NCBI RefSeq assembly: GCF_003207955.1
Contig: NZ_NOXG01000004.1
Location: 124,001-188,000, forward strand
Reading direction: 5' to 3'
DNA length: 64,000 bases
Source: Novacetimonas pomaceti
GTDB lineage: Bacteria; Pseudomonadota; Alphaproteobacteria; Acetobacterales; Acetobacteraceae
Positions 53,425 through 62,485 of the stretch are shown piece by piece; the first letter of the stretch is position 1; the number at the start of each line of letters is the position of its first letter. Both the position numbers and the translations under genes were made by a program. Below the pieces are notes generated by a model, which searched no databases, was not told the origin of the DNA, and was given only the letters and a program-made list of their open reading frames with translations.

Positions 53425-55638
53425 TTGCGGCATGCCCGGGCACTGCCCGCGTGGCTGGCGGCGCGACTGTGGCCGCAGCGCGCGCGGCTGGTGCTGTGGC
53501 TGCCGGTAGCGATGGGGGCGGGGAACGCGGCGTATTTCAGCCTGTCGCGCGAACCCGGCCCCCTGTGGGTCGTGGCCGCCATCATGATCTGCGCCATCGG
53601 GGCGGGGCTGCTGCGCTGGCGTGGCGGGCTGCTGCGCACGCGCATTGGCGTGGGGCTTTCATGCGCGGCATGTTGCGGTTTCCTTGCCGCATGGGGGGCC
53701 GCGCACCGTGCGGCGCCTTTCCCCGACCTGCCCCGCCGTGCCACCCATATCGAGGGACAGGTCATGTCGGTGGAGGACCTGCCTTCCCCCACGGGCGCAA
53801 TGGTGCGCCGGGTGGACCTTGCGCATGTGCGCCTGCGCGATGGCATCGACGCGGACATGCCGCCGATGCGCCGCACGATCCGCCTGCGCCTGCGTGCCAA
53901 TGACGCAGCGGGCGGGGGCGCGCGGCAGGACGCACAACGGATCACACCCGGGCGCTGGCTTACGGTGCGCGCGATGCTGCGCCCGCCGATGCCGCCCGAC
54001 CTGCCCGGCGGGTATGATGCACAGCGGCGGGCGTGGTTCACCGGCATCGGGGGTTCGGCCCGCGCGCTGGAGGCGCCACGCATTCGTGATGGCGGCCCAA
54101 ATGATGCTGGCCCGGGTGATGCGGGCCTGCGTGATGGTGTGGGCGCCGCGTGGCTGGAGGACGCGCGCACCCGAATCGCGCGCCGGGTCATGACGGTGCT
54201 GCCCGATGGGCGCGGGGCCATGGCGGCGACGCTGCTGACGGGGCGCGGGGGGGATGTTTCCCCACGGATGCGCGCGGATTTCGCGGATTCGGGGCTGGCG
54301 CACCTGCTGGCGGTCGCGGGGCTGCATCTGGGGATCGTCATGGGAATCGGCATGGCGGTCACGCGCGGCGTGCTGGCGCTGTCGGAACGCGCGTCGCTGT
54401 TCTGGCCATGCCGGCAGATCGCGGCGGTGGCCGGGCTGGGGCTGGGATGCGGGTATGTCGTGCTGACGGGCGGGCACCTGCCCGCGCAGCGCAGCCTGGT
54501 GATGGCGGCGATCGCCACGCTGGCCATCCTGACGGGGCGGCGCGTGGTCTCCCTGCGCTCCCTCGCGCTGGCGGCCGCGATGCTGCTGCTGATCGAGCCG
54601 GAGGAGATGCAGGAACTGCCGATGCAGATGTCGGTGGCGGCCGTCATGGCGCTGATCGCGGGGGGCGAGGCCTGCGCCGCGTCCCTGCGCGCCCTGCGCG
54701 ACGCGCCGGCGGCGGGGCATCGGATGGCCGGGCGGATCGCGCGCCTGTCGCTTGCCAGCGTGCTGGCGGGGACGGCGTGCCTGCCGGTGGGCATGGCGCA
54801 TTTCGGCAATGTCGGGGCGTGGTTCGTGCTTGCCAACCTGATTGCCGTGCCGCTTGCGGCGCTGTGGATCATGCCGTTCGGGCTGCTTGCATTGTTGCTG
54901 ATGCCGTTCGGGCTGGACGGGCTGGCGCTGGTGCCGATGGGATGGGGAAATGCCGTCGTCATCTGGCTGGCCCATCATGTCGCCGCGTGGCCGGGCGCGC
55001 ATGTCGCGGTGCCCCAGATGCCATCGTGGGGGCTGGCGCTGTTCTTCCTCGGGCTGTGCTGGCTGTGCCTGTGGACACTGCGTTCGTGGCGGCTGTGGGG
55101 GTGCGTGCCGATTGCCTGCGCCCTTGTCACGCCGTGGCTGGCCCGCCCGCCGGATCTGGTGATCCCGGCGCAGGGGCGCATGGTGGCGCTGCGCGACGGG
55201 GACCGCCTGCTGGCGGGGCCGCGGGGGCATGTTGACAGGTTTGTCATGGATGACTGGACGCGCGTGCTGGACCTGCGGGCGGGGGATCTGGCCGATGAGA
55301 CGGCGACGCCGGACGGGCGCGTCGCCTGCCGCGCGGGGACATGCGTGCTGGCGCGGCATCATCGCCATATCGTCGTGCAGCTGCATGAAGGTGGCGGCGG
55401 GATTGCGTGCGGACAGGCGGATTTCGTGGTCAGCCTTGGCGTGGACCGCGCCCCCTGTCCCGGCGTTCCGCGCATCGATCCGCTTGTGCTGTGGCGTTCG
55501 GGCGCGCAGGCGTTGCATGTCGATCGCGATGGCGGGATCGGGGTGCTTTCCGATCGCGCCGTGCGAGGCACGCGTCCATGGGTGATGGGGCCGGGCCAGC
55601 ATGGGACGCCCAACCTGCCGATGGCCCGCGCCGAATGA
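53425..55638 (+). CDS. comEC: ComEC/Rec2-type DNA uptake channel
   Basis: Inner-membrane channel for single-stranded DNA uptake. 737 residues from TTG 53425 (start uncertain). Order: two membrane helices, a DUF4131 region (about 60-190, Arg-rich), then the competence channel domain with GLAHLLAVAGLHLGIVMGI and several membrane helices to about residue 560. The C-terminal domain keeps the overall fold length but lacks the HxHxDH motif of metallo-beta-lactamase-type ComEC, so it should not be a nuclease. Confidence 0.9.
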   Translation: MRHARALPAWLAARLWPQRARLVLWLPVAMGAGNAAYFSLSREPGPLWVVAAIMICAIGAGLLRWRGGLLRTRIGVGLSCAACCGFLAAWGAAHRAAPFPDLPRRATHIEGQVMSVEDLPSPTGAMVRRVDLAHVRLRDGIDADMPPMRRTIRLRLRANDAAGGGARQDAQRITPGRWLTVRAMLRPPMPPDLPGGYDAQRRAWFTGIGGSARALEAPRIRDGGPNDAGPGDAGLRDGVGAAWLEDARTRIARRVMTVLPDGRGAMAATLLTGRGGDVSPRMRADFADSGLAHLLAVAGLHLGIVMGIGMAVTRGVLALSERASLFWPCRQIAAVAGLGLGCGYVVLTGGHLPAQRSLVMAAIATLAILTGRRVVSLRSLALAAAMLLLIEPEEMQELPMQMSVAAVMALIAGGEACAASLRALRDAPAAGHRMAGRIARLSLASVLAGTACLPVGMAHFGNVGAWFVLANLIAVPLAALWIMPFGLLALLLMPFGLDGLALVPMGWGNAVVIWLAHHVAAWPGAHVAVPQMPSWGLALFFLGLCWLCLWTLRSWRLWGCVPIACALVTPWLARPPDLVIPAQGRMVALRDGDRLLAGPRGHVDRFVMDDWTRVLDLRAGDLADETATPDGRVACRAGTCVLARHHRHIVVQLHEGGGGIACGQADFVVSLGVDRAPCPGVPRIDPLVLWRSGAQALHVDRDGGIGVLSDRAVRGTRPWVMGPGQHGTPNLPMARAE

Positions 55639-55699
55639 ATGGTTGCGGTCCGTTCTTCGGGGACTGTTTGAAAACAATCCACTGGTAGAAAACAGTAAA

Positions 55700-55773
55700 G
55701 GTTTTCGGGTATCGCCTTTTTTCAAAAAGGCGGCGTCTTTCAGGGTTTTTTGCAAAAAACCTTGCCAGAAACC
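55700..55773. repeat. Three-part fold-back repeat between comEC and nth
   Basis: Outer arms GGTTTTCGG (55700-55708) and CCAGAAACC (55765-55773) pair with one offset mismatch. Inside are two tight perfect hairpins: CGCCTTTTT/AAAAAGGCG (55713-55732) and a GGTTTTTT/AAAAAACC stem (55744-55761) extended by three more pairs. The whole can form a cloverleaf on either strand. AT-rich, unlike its surroundings. It resembles dispersed terminator-like repeats I recall from acetic acid bacteria; it probably also ends transcription of comEC and nth. Confidence 0.75.
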
Positions 55774-55781
55774 GTTATTGT

Positions 55782-56489
55782 TCAGCCTGCCGGGGCGGGG
55801 GCGTCGTTGCGGATGTCTTCCTTCAGGCGGTACTGGCATGGGTCGAAGGCGGGGCAGCGCCAGCATTCGGGCCTGCGTGCCTTGCACACGTAACGGCCAT
55901 GAAGGATCAGCCAGTGATGGGCCGGGCGCAGCATGTCGGCCGGGATGCGTTTGACCAGCTGCTCCTCCACCGCGCGGGGCGTTGCGCCGGGGGCAAGGCC
56001 CGTGCGGTTTCCGATGCGAAAGATGTGGGTATCCACCGCCATGGTGCTGTCGCCAAAGGCGACGTTCATCACCACGTTCGCGGTCTTGCGCCCCACGCCC
56101 GGCAGGGATTCCAGCGCCGCGCGCTCATGCGGCACCCTGCCGTCGAAGCGATCCAGCAACTGCTGCGACAATGCTACGACGTTGCGCGCCTTGGTCCGCC
56201 ACAGACCGATCGAACGGATGTGCTCGGCAACCTTTTCTTCCCCCAGGGCGACCATCGCGGCGGGGTCGGGGGCATCGCGGAACAGCCCGACCGTGGCCCG
56301 GTTGACCGAGGCATCGGTGGCCTGCGCCGACAGCACGACCGAGACCAGCAGCGTGAAGTCATCCACGAAATTCAGTTCGCTGCGCGCGTCCGGGTTGGCG
56401 GCCGCGAGCTGTTCGATGAAGGCGCGCACTTCCTTGAGCGTCATGGCGCGCCGGGCGGGTCTGGCACGGGTGCGGGGGGTGGCGTTCAT
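55782..56489 (-). CDS. nth: Endonuclease III
   Basis: Base-excision DNA glycosylase/AP lyase that removes oxidised pyrimidines. 235 residues. HhH motif with catalytic lysine in LPGVGRKTANVVMNVA, catalytic aspartate in MAVDTHIFRIGN, and the [4Fe-4S] cluster CKARRPECWRCPAFDPC (CX6CX2CX5C). ATG 56489 gives a short basic N terminus. The fold-back repeat lies 8 bases after its stop. Confidence 0.96.
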   Translation of the reverse strand: MNATPRTRARPARRAMTLKEVRAFIEQLAAANPDARSELNFVDDFTLLVSVVLSAQATDASVNRATVGLFRDAPDPAAMVALGEEKVAEHIRSIGLWRTKARNVVALSQQLLDRFDGRVPHERAALESLPGVGRKTANVVMNVAFGDSTMAVDTHIFRIGNRTGLAPGATPRAVEEQLVKRIPADMLRPAHHWLILHGRYVCKARRPECWRCPAFDPCQYRLKEDIRNDAPAPAG

Positions 56490-56682
56490 GCAGGGTCCTG
56501 CGTCGCGGGGAAGGGTGAACATGTCTTTCTCCACGCTTTGCAGGCTTCTGTAAATCGTGCCACGCGCCACTTTGAGGCTTGTTCGGGGCATGGCAGGTCG
56601 GATAGTCAGTGCCATTCCCTGACATTATCGCCATATCCCCCGCGCGGCCCCCATGCCGCATGTGCGGGGCATCGGGACATAG

Positions 56683-58497
56683 ATGAGTAATTCCAGCCAC
56701 GCCTCCCGTCCGCCACGCGATCGTGCGCGGCGCACCTTTTTCGCGGTCCTCGGCTTCGCCATCGCCCGGTGGCGGGCGTATCCGCGCCTGCTGGCCTGGA
56801 CGCTGGGCGGGGTGCTGGTCGCGACCCTGACGGACGTGATGACGCCGCTGCTGGCCGGACGCCTGGTCGATGACGTGTCCCATGGGGCGGGAAACGCCAC
56901 GCGGGACGCGGCGTGGATGGTCGCGGGGCTGGCGGCGCTCGGCCTTGCGGGGGTCATGGGACGGCGCGCGTCGTACAAGGGGATCACGCACCTCAATGCC
57001 CGGGTCATGGAAGGTATCGTCACGTCGGCCTTTGCCCGCGTGCAGCGCTTTTCCAGCGAATGGCACGCCAACAACTTCGCCGGCTCGACCGTGCGCCAGA
57101 TCACGCGTGGCACGTGGGCGATGGATACGCTGGGCGATACCATCATGCTCCTGCTGGTGCCCGAGGCGCTGGTCCTTGTCGCAACCACGCTGGTGCTGGG
57201 CCTGCACTGGCTGGTGATGGGGCTTCTGCTGGCGGTGGGATCAGTGGGGCTGGTGGCGCTGTCGGTGACGCTGACGCTGCAGTATGTCGCCCCGGCCTCC
57301 CGCCTTGCGAATACGTGGGACACCCGCATGGGGGCGGCGCTGGCGGACGCGGTGACGTGTAATGCCGTGGTCAAGGCCAGCGGCGCGGAACAGCGCGAGG
57401 ACGCCCACCTGTCATGGATTGTCGGGCGGTGGCGCGGGCGCACGGTGCGTTCGTGGCTGCGGGGCACCAACAGCGCCAACCTGCAGGCGCTGGCGGCCAT
57501 GGCGATGCGGATCGGCATGATCGCCGCCGTCGTGGCGCTGTGGGCGCGGGGACGGGCCAATGCGGGGGATGTCGCCTATGTCCTGACGATGATGTTCGTG
57601 GTGCAGGGATACCTGCGCGACATCGGACAGCAGATTTCCATCGTCCAGCGTTCGGTCAATGAAATGGATGAACTGGTCGCCCTGTTCGCGCGCCCGCCGG
57701 GCGTGCGCGATCGTCCCGGCGCGGCGGTAATGCAGGTGACGCGGGGGCATATCCGCTTTGAACATGTCACTTTCGGCTATGCCGGACAGGGGGGCGCGCC
57801 GCTGTTTTCCGGGCTGGACCTCGACATCCCCGCAGGCAGCCGGGTCGGGCTGGTGGGGCCGTCGGGTTCGGGCAAGACGACCCTGACGAAACTGCTGCAA
57901 CGGCTGTATGACGTGCAGGGCGGGCGCATCACGATCGACGGGATCGATATCGCCACCGTGACGCAGGCCAGCCTGCGGGCCAGCATCGCCATCGTCCAGC
58001 AGGAACCGCTGCTGTTCCATCGCTCCCTGCGCGACAACATCGCCTATGGCCGGCCTGACGCGACGCCCGCCGAAATCATGCATGCCGCGCGGCTGGCCAA
58101 CGCGGCGGGGTTCATCGAACGCCTGCCGCACGGATACGCCACCATGGTGGGCGAACGCGGGGTCAAGCTGTCGGGCGGGGAACGCCAGCGCATCGCCATC
58201 GCCCGCGCGTTCCTGAGCAACGCGCGCATCCTTGTCATGGACGAGGCGACATCAAGCCTCGATTCCGAATCGGAACAGCTGGTGCAGCAGGCGATGGAGC
58301 GGCTGATGGCGGGGCGCACGGTGCTGGTGATCGCCCACCGCCTGTCCACCGTCGTGGGGCTGGACCGCATCATCGTCTTCCGCCACGGTAAGGTGTGCGA
58401 GGACGGGACCCACGCGGAACTGATCGCGCATCCGGGCGGGCTGTACCAGCGCCTGTTTTCCATACAGGCCGCGGGACAGGCGCGGGTGGACGCCTGA
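56683..58497 (+). CDS. ABC exporter, fused permease and ATPase
   Basis: 604-residue half-transporter, working as a homodimer in the inner membrane. Six membrane helices to about residue 320 (for example LLAWTLGGVLVATLTDVM and MRIGMIAAVVALWA). ATPase: Walker A GPSGSGKTTLTKLLQ, Q-loop IVQQEPLLFH, signature LSGGERQRIAIAR, Walker B ILVMDEATSSLD, H-loop IAHRLSTV. Belongs to the lipid/drug/peptide exporter class; substrate unknown. It stands alone, divergent from nth and convergent with the HIT gene. Confidence 0.92.
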   Translation: MSNSSHASRPPRDRARRTFFAVLGFAIARWRAYPRLLAWTLGGVLVATLTDVMTPLLAGRLVDDVSHGAGNATRDAAWMVAGLAALGLAGVMGRRASYKGITHLNARVMEGIVTSAFARVQRFSSEWHANNFAGSTVRQITRGTWAMDTLGDTIMLLLVPEALVLVATTLVLGLHWLVMGLLLAVGSVGLVALSVTLTLQYVAPASRLANTWDTRMGAALADAVTCNAVVKASGAEQREDAHLSWIVGRWRGRTVRSWLRGTNSANLQALAAMAMRIGMIAAVVALWARGRANAGDVAYVLTMMFVVQGYLRDIGQQISIVQRSVNEMDELVALFARPPGVRDRPGAAVMQVTRGHIRFEHVTFGYAGQGGAPLFSGLDLDIPAGSRVGLVGPSGSGKTTLTKLLQRLYDVQGGRITIDGIDIATVTQASLRASIAIVQQEPLLFHRSLRDNIAYGRPDATPAEIMHAARLANAAGFIERLPHGYATMVGERGVKLSGGERQRIAIARAFLSNARILVMDEATSSLDSESEQLVQQAMERLMAGRTVLVIAHRLSTVVGLDRIIVFRHGKVCEDGTHAELIAHPGGLYQRLFSIQAAGQARVDA

Positions 58498-58561
58498 ACG
58501 CGCGCGCCATTGCGGCTGGCGGGGGGGGGCGAAGATCCGTTCGGTGCGCGTTATTGCTGCG

Positions 58562-58939
58562 TTATTCCGGCAGCATCGCCCCCAGCGCGCGGCCCGCGAA
58601 GATGTGGACATGGAAATGCGGGACTTCCTGTCCGCCTTCCTTGCCTACGTTGGACAGCAGGCGGTATCCCGGCCCGTCAACCTGAAGGATGCGCGCCACC
58701 TGTCCCACGCCACGGGTAAAGCCGGTGATTTCCGCGTCGGAGGCATTCTTGCTGAAATCGGCGAAGGAAACGTAAGCGCCCTTGGGAATGACCAGCACAT
58801 GGATCGGCGCCTTGGGCGCGATGTCATGGAAGGCAAGGACATATTCGTTTTCATAGACCTTGTTGCACGGCAGTTCGCCGCGCAGGATGCGCGCGAAGAC
58901 GTTCTGCGGATCGTAAGCTACCGTTTCCTTCGTGGTCAT
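58562..58939 (-). CDS. HIT-family nucleotide hydrolase (HinT-like)
   Basis: 125 residues. The histidine triad is HFHVHIF near residue 110; the N-terminal FARILRGELPCNKVYE and HVLVIPKGAY complete the pattern. HinT proteins cleave adenosine phosphoramidates. It lies 115 bases after hisE on the same strand; hisE-hinT adjacency is common in alphaproteobacteria. Confidence 0.93.
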   Translation of the reverse strand: MTTKETVAYDPQNVFARILRGELPCNKVYENEYVLAFHDIAPKAPIHVLVIPKGAYVSFADFSKNASDAEITGFTRGVGQVARILQVDGPGYRLLSNVGKEGGQEVPHFHVHIFAGRALGAMLPE

Positions 58940-59054
58940 GTCTCTTCCTGTCCTTTGTCAGATACGCGCGGCGGGCGTGCCGCAATCATGCCGCGCGGCA
59001 TTGAATGTATCGCGCGAAACGACGCGCGGGCGGGGGCATGCCCCCAAGGCGCGG

Positions 59055-59525
59055 TCACGCCAGCGGGTCGCGGGGACGGGCGGCCTTTTCCGCGATGCCG
59101 CTGGTGCCCTCGCGCCGCAGGAGCTCGGCCCAGACTTCGGCCGGTTCCACGCCCGCGTCCACCCACATGACGATCAGGTGGTACAGCACGTCGGCGCTTT
59201 CGCTGATCAGTTCGTCGCGGTTGCCCGCCACGGCCTCGATCAGGCACTCGACCGCCTCTTCCCCGAATTTCTGGGCGATCTTGCGCCGTCCGCGCGCCAG
59301 CAGGCGGGCCGAATGGCTGATTGACGGGTCGGTGCCCCTGCGGGAACTCACCACATCAAACAGGCGGTCCAGCACGTCGGGCGTCGCCAGCGGCATTTCC
59401 TCCAGCACCACGGCCGGGCCGGGCCGGGGGGCGGTGGCCTGCTTGGGCGCGGCCTTCGGGGTGGCGGTCTTCTTCGCCTTGGCGGGCTTGTCGGCGGCGG
59501 TCTTGGATTTGGGGGGCTTGGGCAT
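59055..59525 (-). CDS. hisE: Phosphoribosyl-ATP pyrophosphatase with Lys/Pro-rich extension
   Basis: Second step of histidine synthesis. 156 residues; the catalytic domain (about 50-150) has KIAQKFGEEAVECLIEAVAG and ISESADVLYHLIVMW, the EEx(n)ED metal pattern of the family. The first 45 residues are Lys/Ala/Pro-rich (KPAKAKKTATPKAAPKQ), absent from most HisE proteins, which are near 105 residues. Start ATG 59525 may be correct or the true start could lie downstream (MPLATPDVLDRLF). Confidence 0.92.
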   Translation of the reverse strand: MPKPPKSKTAADKPAKAKKTATPKAAPKQATAPRPGPAVVLEEMPLATPDVLDRLFDVVSSRRGTDPSISHSARLLARGRRKIAQKFGEEAVECLIEAVAGNRDELISESADVLYHLIVMWVDAGVEPAEVWAELLRREGTSGIAEKAARPRDPLA

Positions 59526-59566
59526 GGTGTCCTCCGTTGGGGGATGAGGATTGGGCGGCGTCGGGG

Positions 59567-60328
59567 TCAGCTGTTCAGGCGCACGGGCAGGCCCGCCGCC
59601 GCCAGCGCCTGCTTGACCTGCGGGATCGTGAACTGTCCGAAGTGAAAGACGCTGGCGGCCAGAAGCCCTGTCGCCCCCGCCTTCGCCCCTTCGACGAAAT
59701 GGTGCAGATCCCCCACCCCGCCGGAGGCGACGATGGGCACGCGCACCGCGCCGCAGGCCGCGCGCAGCAGGTCGAGGTCGAACCCCTTGCCCGTGCCGTC
59801 GCGGTCCATGCTGGTCATCAGGATTTCGCCCGCCCCGCGTTCGGCCACTTCGCGGCACCAGTCGATGACATTGCGCCCGGTGGGGGTGCGTCCGCCATGG
59901 GTATAGACCTCCCACGATCCATGCCCGTCCGAACGCGCGTCGATCGCGACGACGACGCACTGGCTGCCGAATTTCTGCGCGGCCTCGCTGATGAGTTCGG
60001 GGCGCGACACGGCGGCGGAGTTCATGGCGCACTTGTCCGCCCCCGCCAGCAGGAGGCGGCGCATGTCGTCGGTCGTGCGCACGCCGCCACCCACCGTCAG
60101 CGGCAGGAAGATGCGTTCGGCCGTGCGGTTGACGACATCAAGGATGGTGTCGCGGTTTTCATTGCTGGCGGTGATGTCGAGGAACGTCAGTTCGTCCGCC
60201 CCGGCCGCGTCATAGACCGCCGCCTGTTCCACCGGATCGCCCGCGTCGCGCAGGGACACGAAATTGACGCCCTTGACCACGCGCCCGTTCTTGACGTCGA
60301 GGCAGGGAATGACCCGCAGTTTCAGCAT
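59567..60328 (-). CDS. hisF: Imidazole glycerol phosphate synthase subunit HisF
   Basis: Cyclase subunit that, with HisH-derived ammonia, forms imidazole glycerol phosphate. 253 residues, TIM barrel. Catalytic aspartates in VIPCLDVKNGRVVKG (Asp 11) and VVAIDARSDGHG (about Asp 130); phosphate loops in VGGGVRTTDD and ASGGVGDLHH. Its ATG overlaps the hisA stop by one base (TGATG). Confidence 0.97.
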   Translation of the reverse strand: MLKLRVIPCLDVKNGRVVKGVNFVSLRDAGDPVEQAAVYDAAGADELTFLDITASNENRDTILDVVNRTAERIFLPLTVGGGVRTTDDMRRLLLAGADKCAMNSAAVSRPELISEAAQKFGSQCVVVAIDARSDGHGSWEVYTHGGRTPTGRNVIDWCREVAERGAGEILMTSMDRDGTGKGFDLDLLRAACGAVRVPIVASGGVGDLHHFVEGAKAGATGLLAASVFHFGQFTIPQVKQALAAAGLPVRLNS

Positions 60329-61674
60329 CAGGACAGCACCCGCAGCGCGTCGGCGGGATTGATCCGCCCGTCATACAGCGCGCGCCCGACGATCACCCCC
60401 TCGATCCCCGGCGCCCGGGTCGTGGCGGCGCGCAGGGCCTCCAGGTGTTCAAGGCTGCCGACGCCGCCGCTGGCGATGACGGGGATGTCCAGCGCGTTCG
60501 CCAGTTCCGCCGTCTGGGCGATGTCGATGCCCGTCAGCATGCCGTCGCGGCTGATTTCGGTGAAGATCACGCTGGCGACGCCCACGTCGCGCATCCGCAG
60601 GCCCAGTTCGACCGCCTTCATTTCCGATGTCTCGGCCCAGCCCTCGGTCGCGACCTGCCCGCCGCGCGCGTCGATGCCCGCGACGATGCGGCCGGGATAC
60701 AGGCGGCATGCCTCGCGCACCAGATCGGGGTTCTTGACCGCGACACTGCCCAGGATGACGCGCGTGATGCCCGCCGCCAGCCAGTGCCCGATGCTGTCAA
60801 GGTCACGCAATCCCCCGCCAAGCTGCACCGGGACGGTGGCGTTGGCGATGATCGCCTCGATCGCCTCCGTATTGGCGGAGCGCCCGGCGAACGCGCCATT
60901 GAGGTCGACCACATGCAGCCACCTGCAGCCTGCGTGGATCCACGCCCGCGCCTGCGCGCCGGGATCGTCGGAATAGACGGTGGCATGGTCCATTTCGCCA
61001 CGGCGCAGGCGCACGCACGATCCGTCCTTGAGGTCGATTGCGGGATAGAGTGTCAGGCTGTGTCCGGTCACGTCGGCATGTCCTGCGGCAGGAATGGGGG
61101 TGGAGGTATCCTGTGGATGGGCGGGCACGATCCGTTCATCATCCTGCAGGCGCTTGGTAAAGAAAAATCCGCTGACGGTCTGTCCGTGCGTGCGGGCATA
61201 GCTGGGGTGGGTGCCCCAGTGGTGAAATCCATGGGAGCGGAACAGCGCGATGGCGTCTTTCTGCGTCGCGCGGACATCGAGGTTGAGGATCTGGTATCCC
61301 ATGGCGCGCGCGCACTGCTCCACCTCGGTCAGCAGCAGCCGTCCCAGCCCCAGCCCGCGGGCATAGGGCGCGATATAGAAATGCATCAGCGCCGCGCTCA
61401 TGGCCTGCGCCTCGTTATTGCGGGGCGGCCGGACAAGCTGGGCCGCGCCCACGATCACGCTGTTGTGGCGCGCCACGAACAGCTGGCGTTCAGGCACCAG
61501 CAGCAGCCCGCGGAAATAGCGTTCCAGCACGTCATGCGGCGGCGGGCTGAGCCATCCGAACCCCCCGCCATCAAGGATGGCGGCATGTGTGGCCTCGCAC
61601 AGCGACTGCAGGTCGTCTTCCGACAGTGCCTGCAGCCGTTCGGTGGTCATTCGCGCGGTGGATGAGGAATTCAT
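60328..61674 (-). CDS. hisA: GNAT acetyltransferase-HisA fusion (in-frame, no stop between)
   Basis: 448 codons. Residues 1 to about 178 are a GNAT domain: IVGAAQLVRPP, ALMHFYIAPYARGLGLGRLL (acetyl-CoA loop is the RGLGLG part), and AIALFRSHGFHHWG. A 25-residue Pro/Thr/His linker follows. From about 205 the HisA barrel begins: LYPAIDLKDGSCVRLRRG, catalytic Asp in the first strand, LGGGLRDLDS, the second Asp in VAGIDARGGQVATEGW, and IASGGVGSLEHL. HisA isomerises ProFAR in histidine synthesis. An internal GTG at 61071 with AGGA nine bases upstream would yield a normal 247-residue HisA, so both fusion and free HisA may be made. Acetylation target unknown. Confidence 0.88.
   Translation of the reverse strand: MNSSSTARMTTERLQALSEDDLQSLCEATHAAILDGGGFGWLSPPPHDVLERYFRGLLLVPERQLFVARHNSVIVGAAQLVRPPRNNEAQAMSAALMHFYIAPYARGLGLGRLLLTEVEQCARAMGYQILNLDVRATQKDAIALFRSHGFHHWGTHPSYARTHGQTVSGFFFTKRLQDDERIVPAHPQDTSTPIPAAGHADVTGHSLTLYPAIDLKDGSCVRLRRGEMDHATVYSDDPGAQARAWIHAGCRWLHVVDLNGAFAGRSANTEAIEAIIANATVPVQLGGGLRDLDSIGHWLAAGITRVILGSVAVKNPDLVREACRLYPGRIVAGIDARGGQVATEGWAETSEMKAVELGLRMRDVGVASVIFTEISRDGMLTGIDIAQTAELANALDIPVIASGGVGSLEHLEALRAATTRAPGIEGVIVGRALYDGRINPADALRVLS
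61069..61084 (-). promoter_or_regulatory. Internal ribosome binding site and GTG start for HisA
   Basis: On the minus strand AGGA (61081-61084) precedes GTG (61069-61071) by nine bases, exactly where HisA family proteins begin. It lies inside the open frame that starts with the GNAT domain. Confidence 0.55.
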
Positions 61675-61680
61675 GGCGGC

Positions 61681-62364
61681 CTATGTCGCATCCATGGCGG
61701 GCGTGGGCGTCCAGCGCAGGAAGTTGGCAAGGATGCGCAGGCCCACCTGCTGGCTTTTTTCCACATGGAACTGCGTGCCCGCCCGGTTGCCGCGCGCGAC
61801 GATGGCCGGCACCGTGCCGCCGTAATCGGTGGTGGCCACCAGCGTTGCCGGGTCATATCCGCCAAGCGCGAAGGAATGCACGAAATAGCCATGGGCGTCG
61901 CGCGCCAGCCCGTCCGTCAGGGGATGCGCGCCCGGAATGAAGTCGAGCTGGTTCCACCCCATCTGCGGCAGGCGCAGGCCGGGCGCGGACATCAGGCCGA
62001 TATCCCCCCTGATCCATCCGAAACCCGGCGTGACGCCATGTTCAAGCCCGCGCTGCGCCATCAGCTGCATGCCCACGCAGATGCCCAGGAACGGCGTGCC
62101 CGCGTCGGTGGCGGCCACGATGGCATCGCGCAGCCCGGGCCGGGCCGACAGTCCGGCGGCGCAGTCGGCGAACGCCCCTTGTCCGGGCAGGACGATGCGG
62201 TCCGCCGACAGCACGTCGTGCGGGTCGGCGGTGATGGTGACGTTGGCCGCGATGCCGCAATCCTGCGCCGCGCGTGTCAGCGCCCGCGCGGCGGAGGCAA
62301 GGTTGCCGCCGTTATAGTCGATGACGACGATGGACTGGGGCAGGGGGGGCATCGGGGATCTCAT
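61681..62364 (-). CDS. hisH: Imidazole glycerol phosphate synthase glutaminase HisH
   Basis: Supplies ammonia to HisF. 227 residues, class I glutamine amidotransferase. The nucleophile cysteine is in FLGICVGMQLMAQRG; the His-Glu pair is in QFHVEKSQQVGLRIL. N terminus VVIDYNGGNLASAARAL. Ends six bases before the GNAT-hisA start. ATG 62352 is an alternative start. Confidence 0.96.
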   Translation of the reverse strand: MRSPMPPLPQSIVVIDYNGGNLASAARALTRAAQDCGIAANVTITADPHDVLSADRIVLPGQGAFADCAAGLSARPGLRDAIVAATDAGTPFLGICVGMQLMAQRGLEHGVTPGFGWIRGDIGLMSAPGLRLPQMGWNQLDFIPGAHPLTDGLARDAHGYFVHSFALGGYDPATLVATTDYGGTVPAIVARGNRAGTQFHVEKSQQVGLRILANFLRWTPTPAMDAT

Positions 62365-62485
62365 GCGCGGGTGGGGGAAGGGATGGCGTTACGGGCCGGG
62401 CGCGCGGCATCCGGCCCCATGGCCACGATGGTGGCGGCATGTCGCGTGCCCCGCCATGCCGCCGGGGACCTGATGCCACGGATGG

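Noticed and set aside
60328..61674. Treating GNAT and hisA as a frameshifted or broken gene
   Set aside because: Both domains are complete and in the same frame, with natural domain ends; nothing indicates a broken reading frame.
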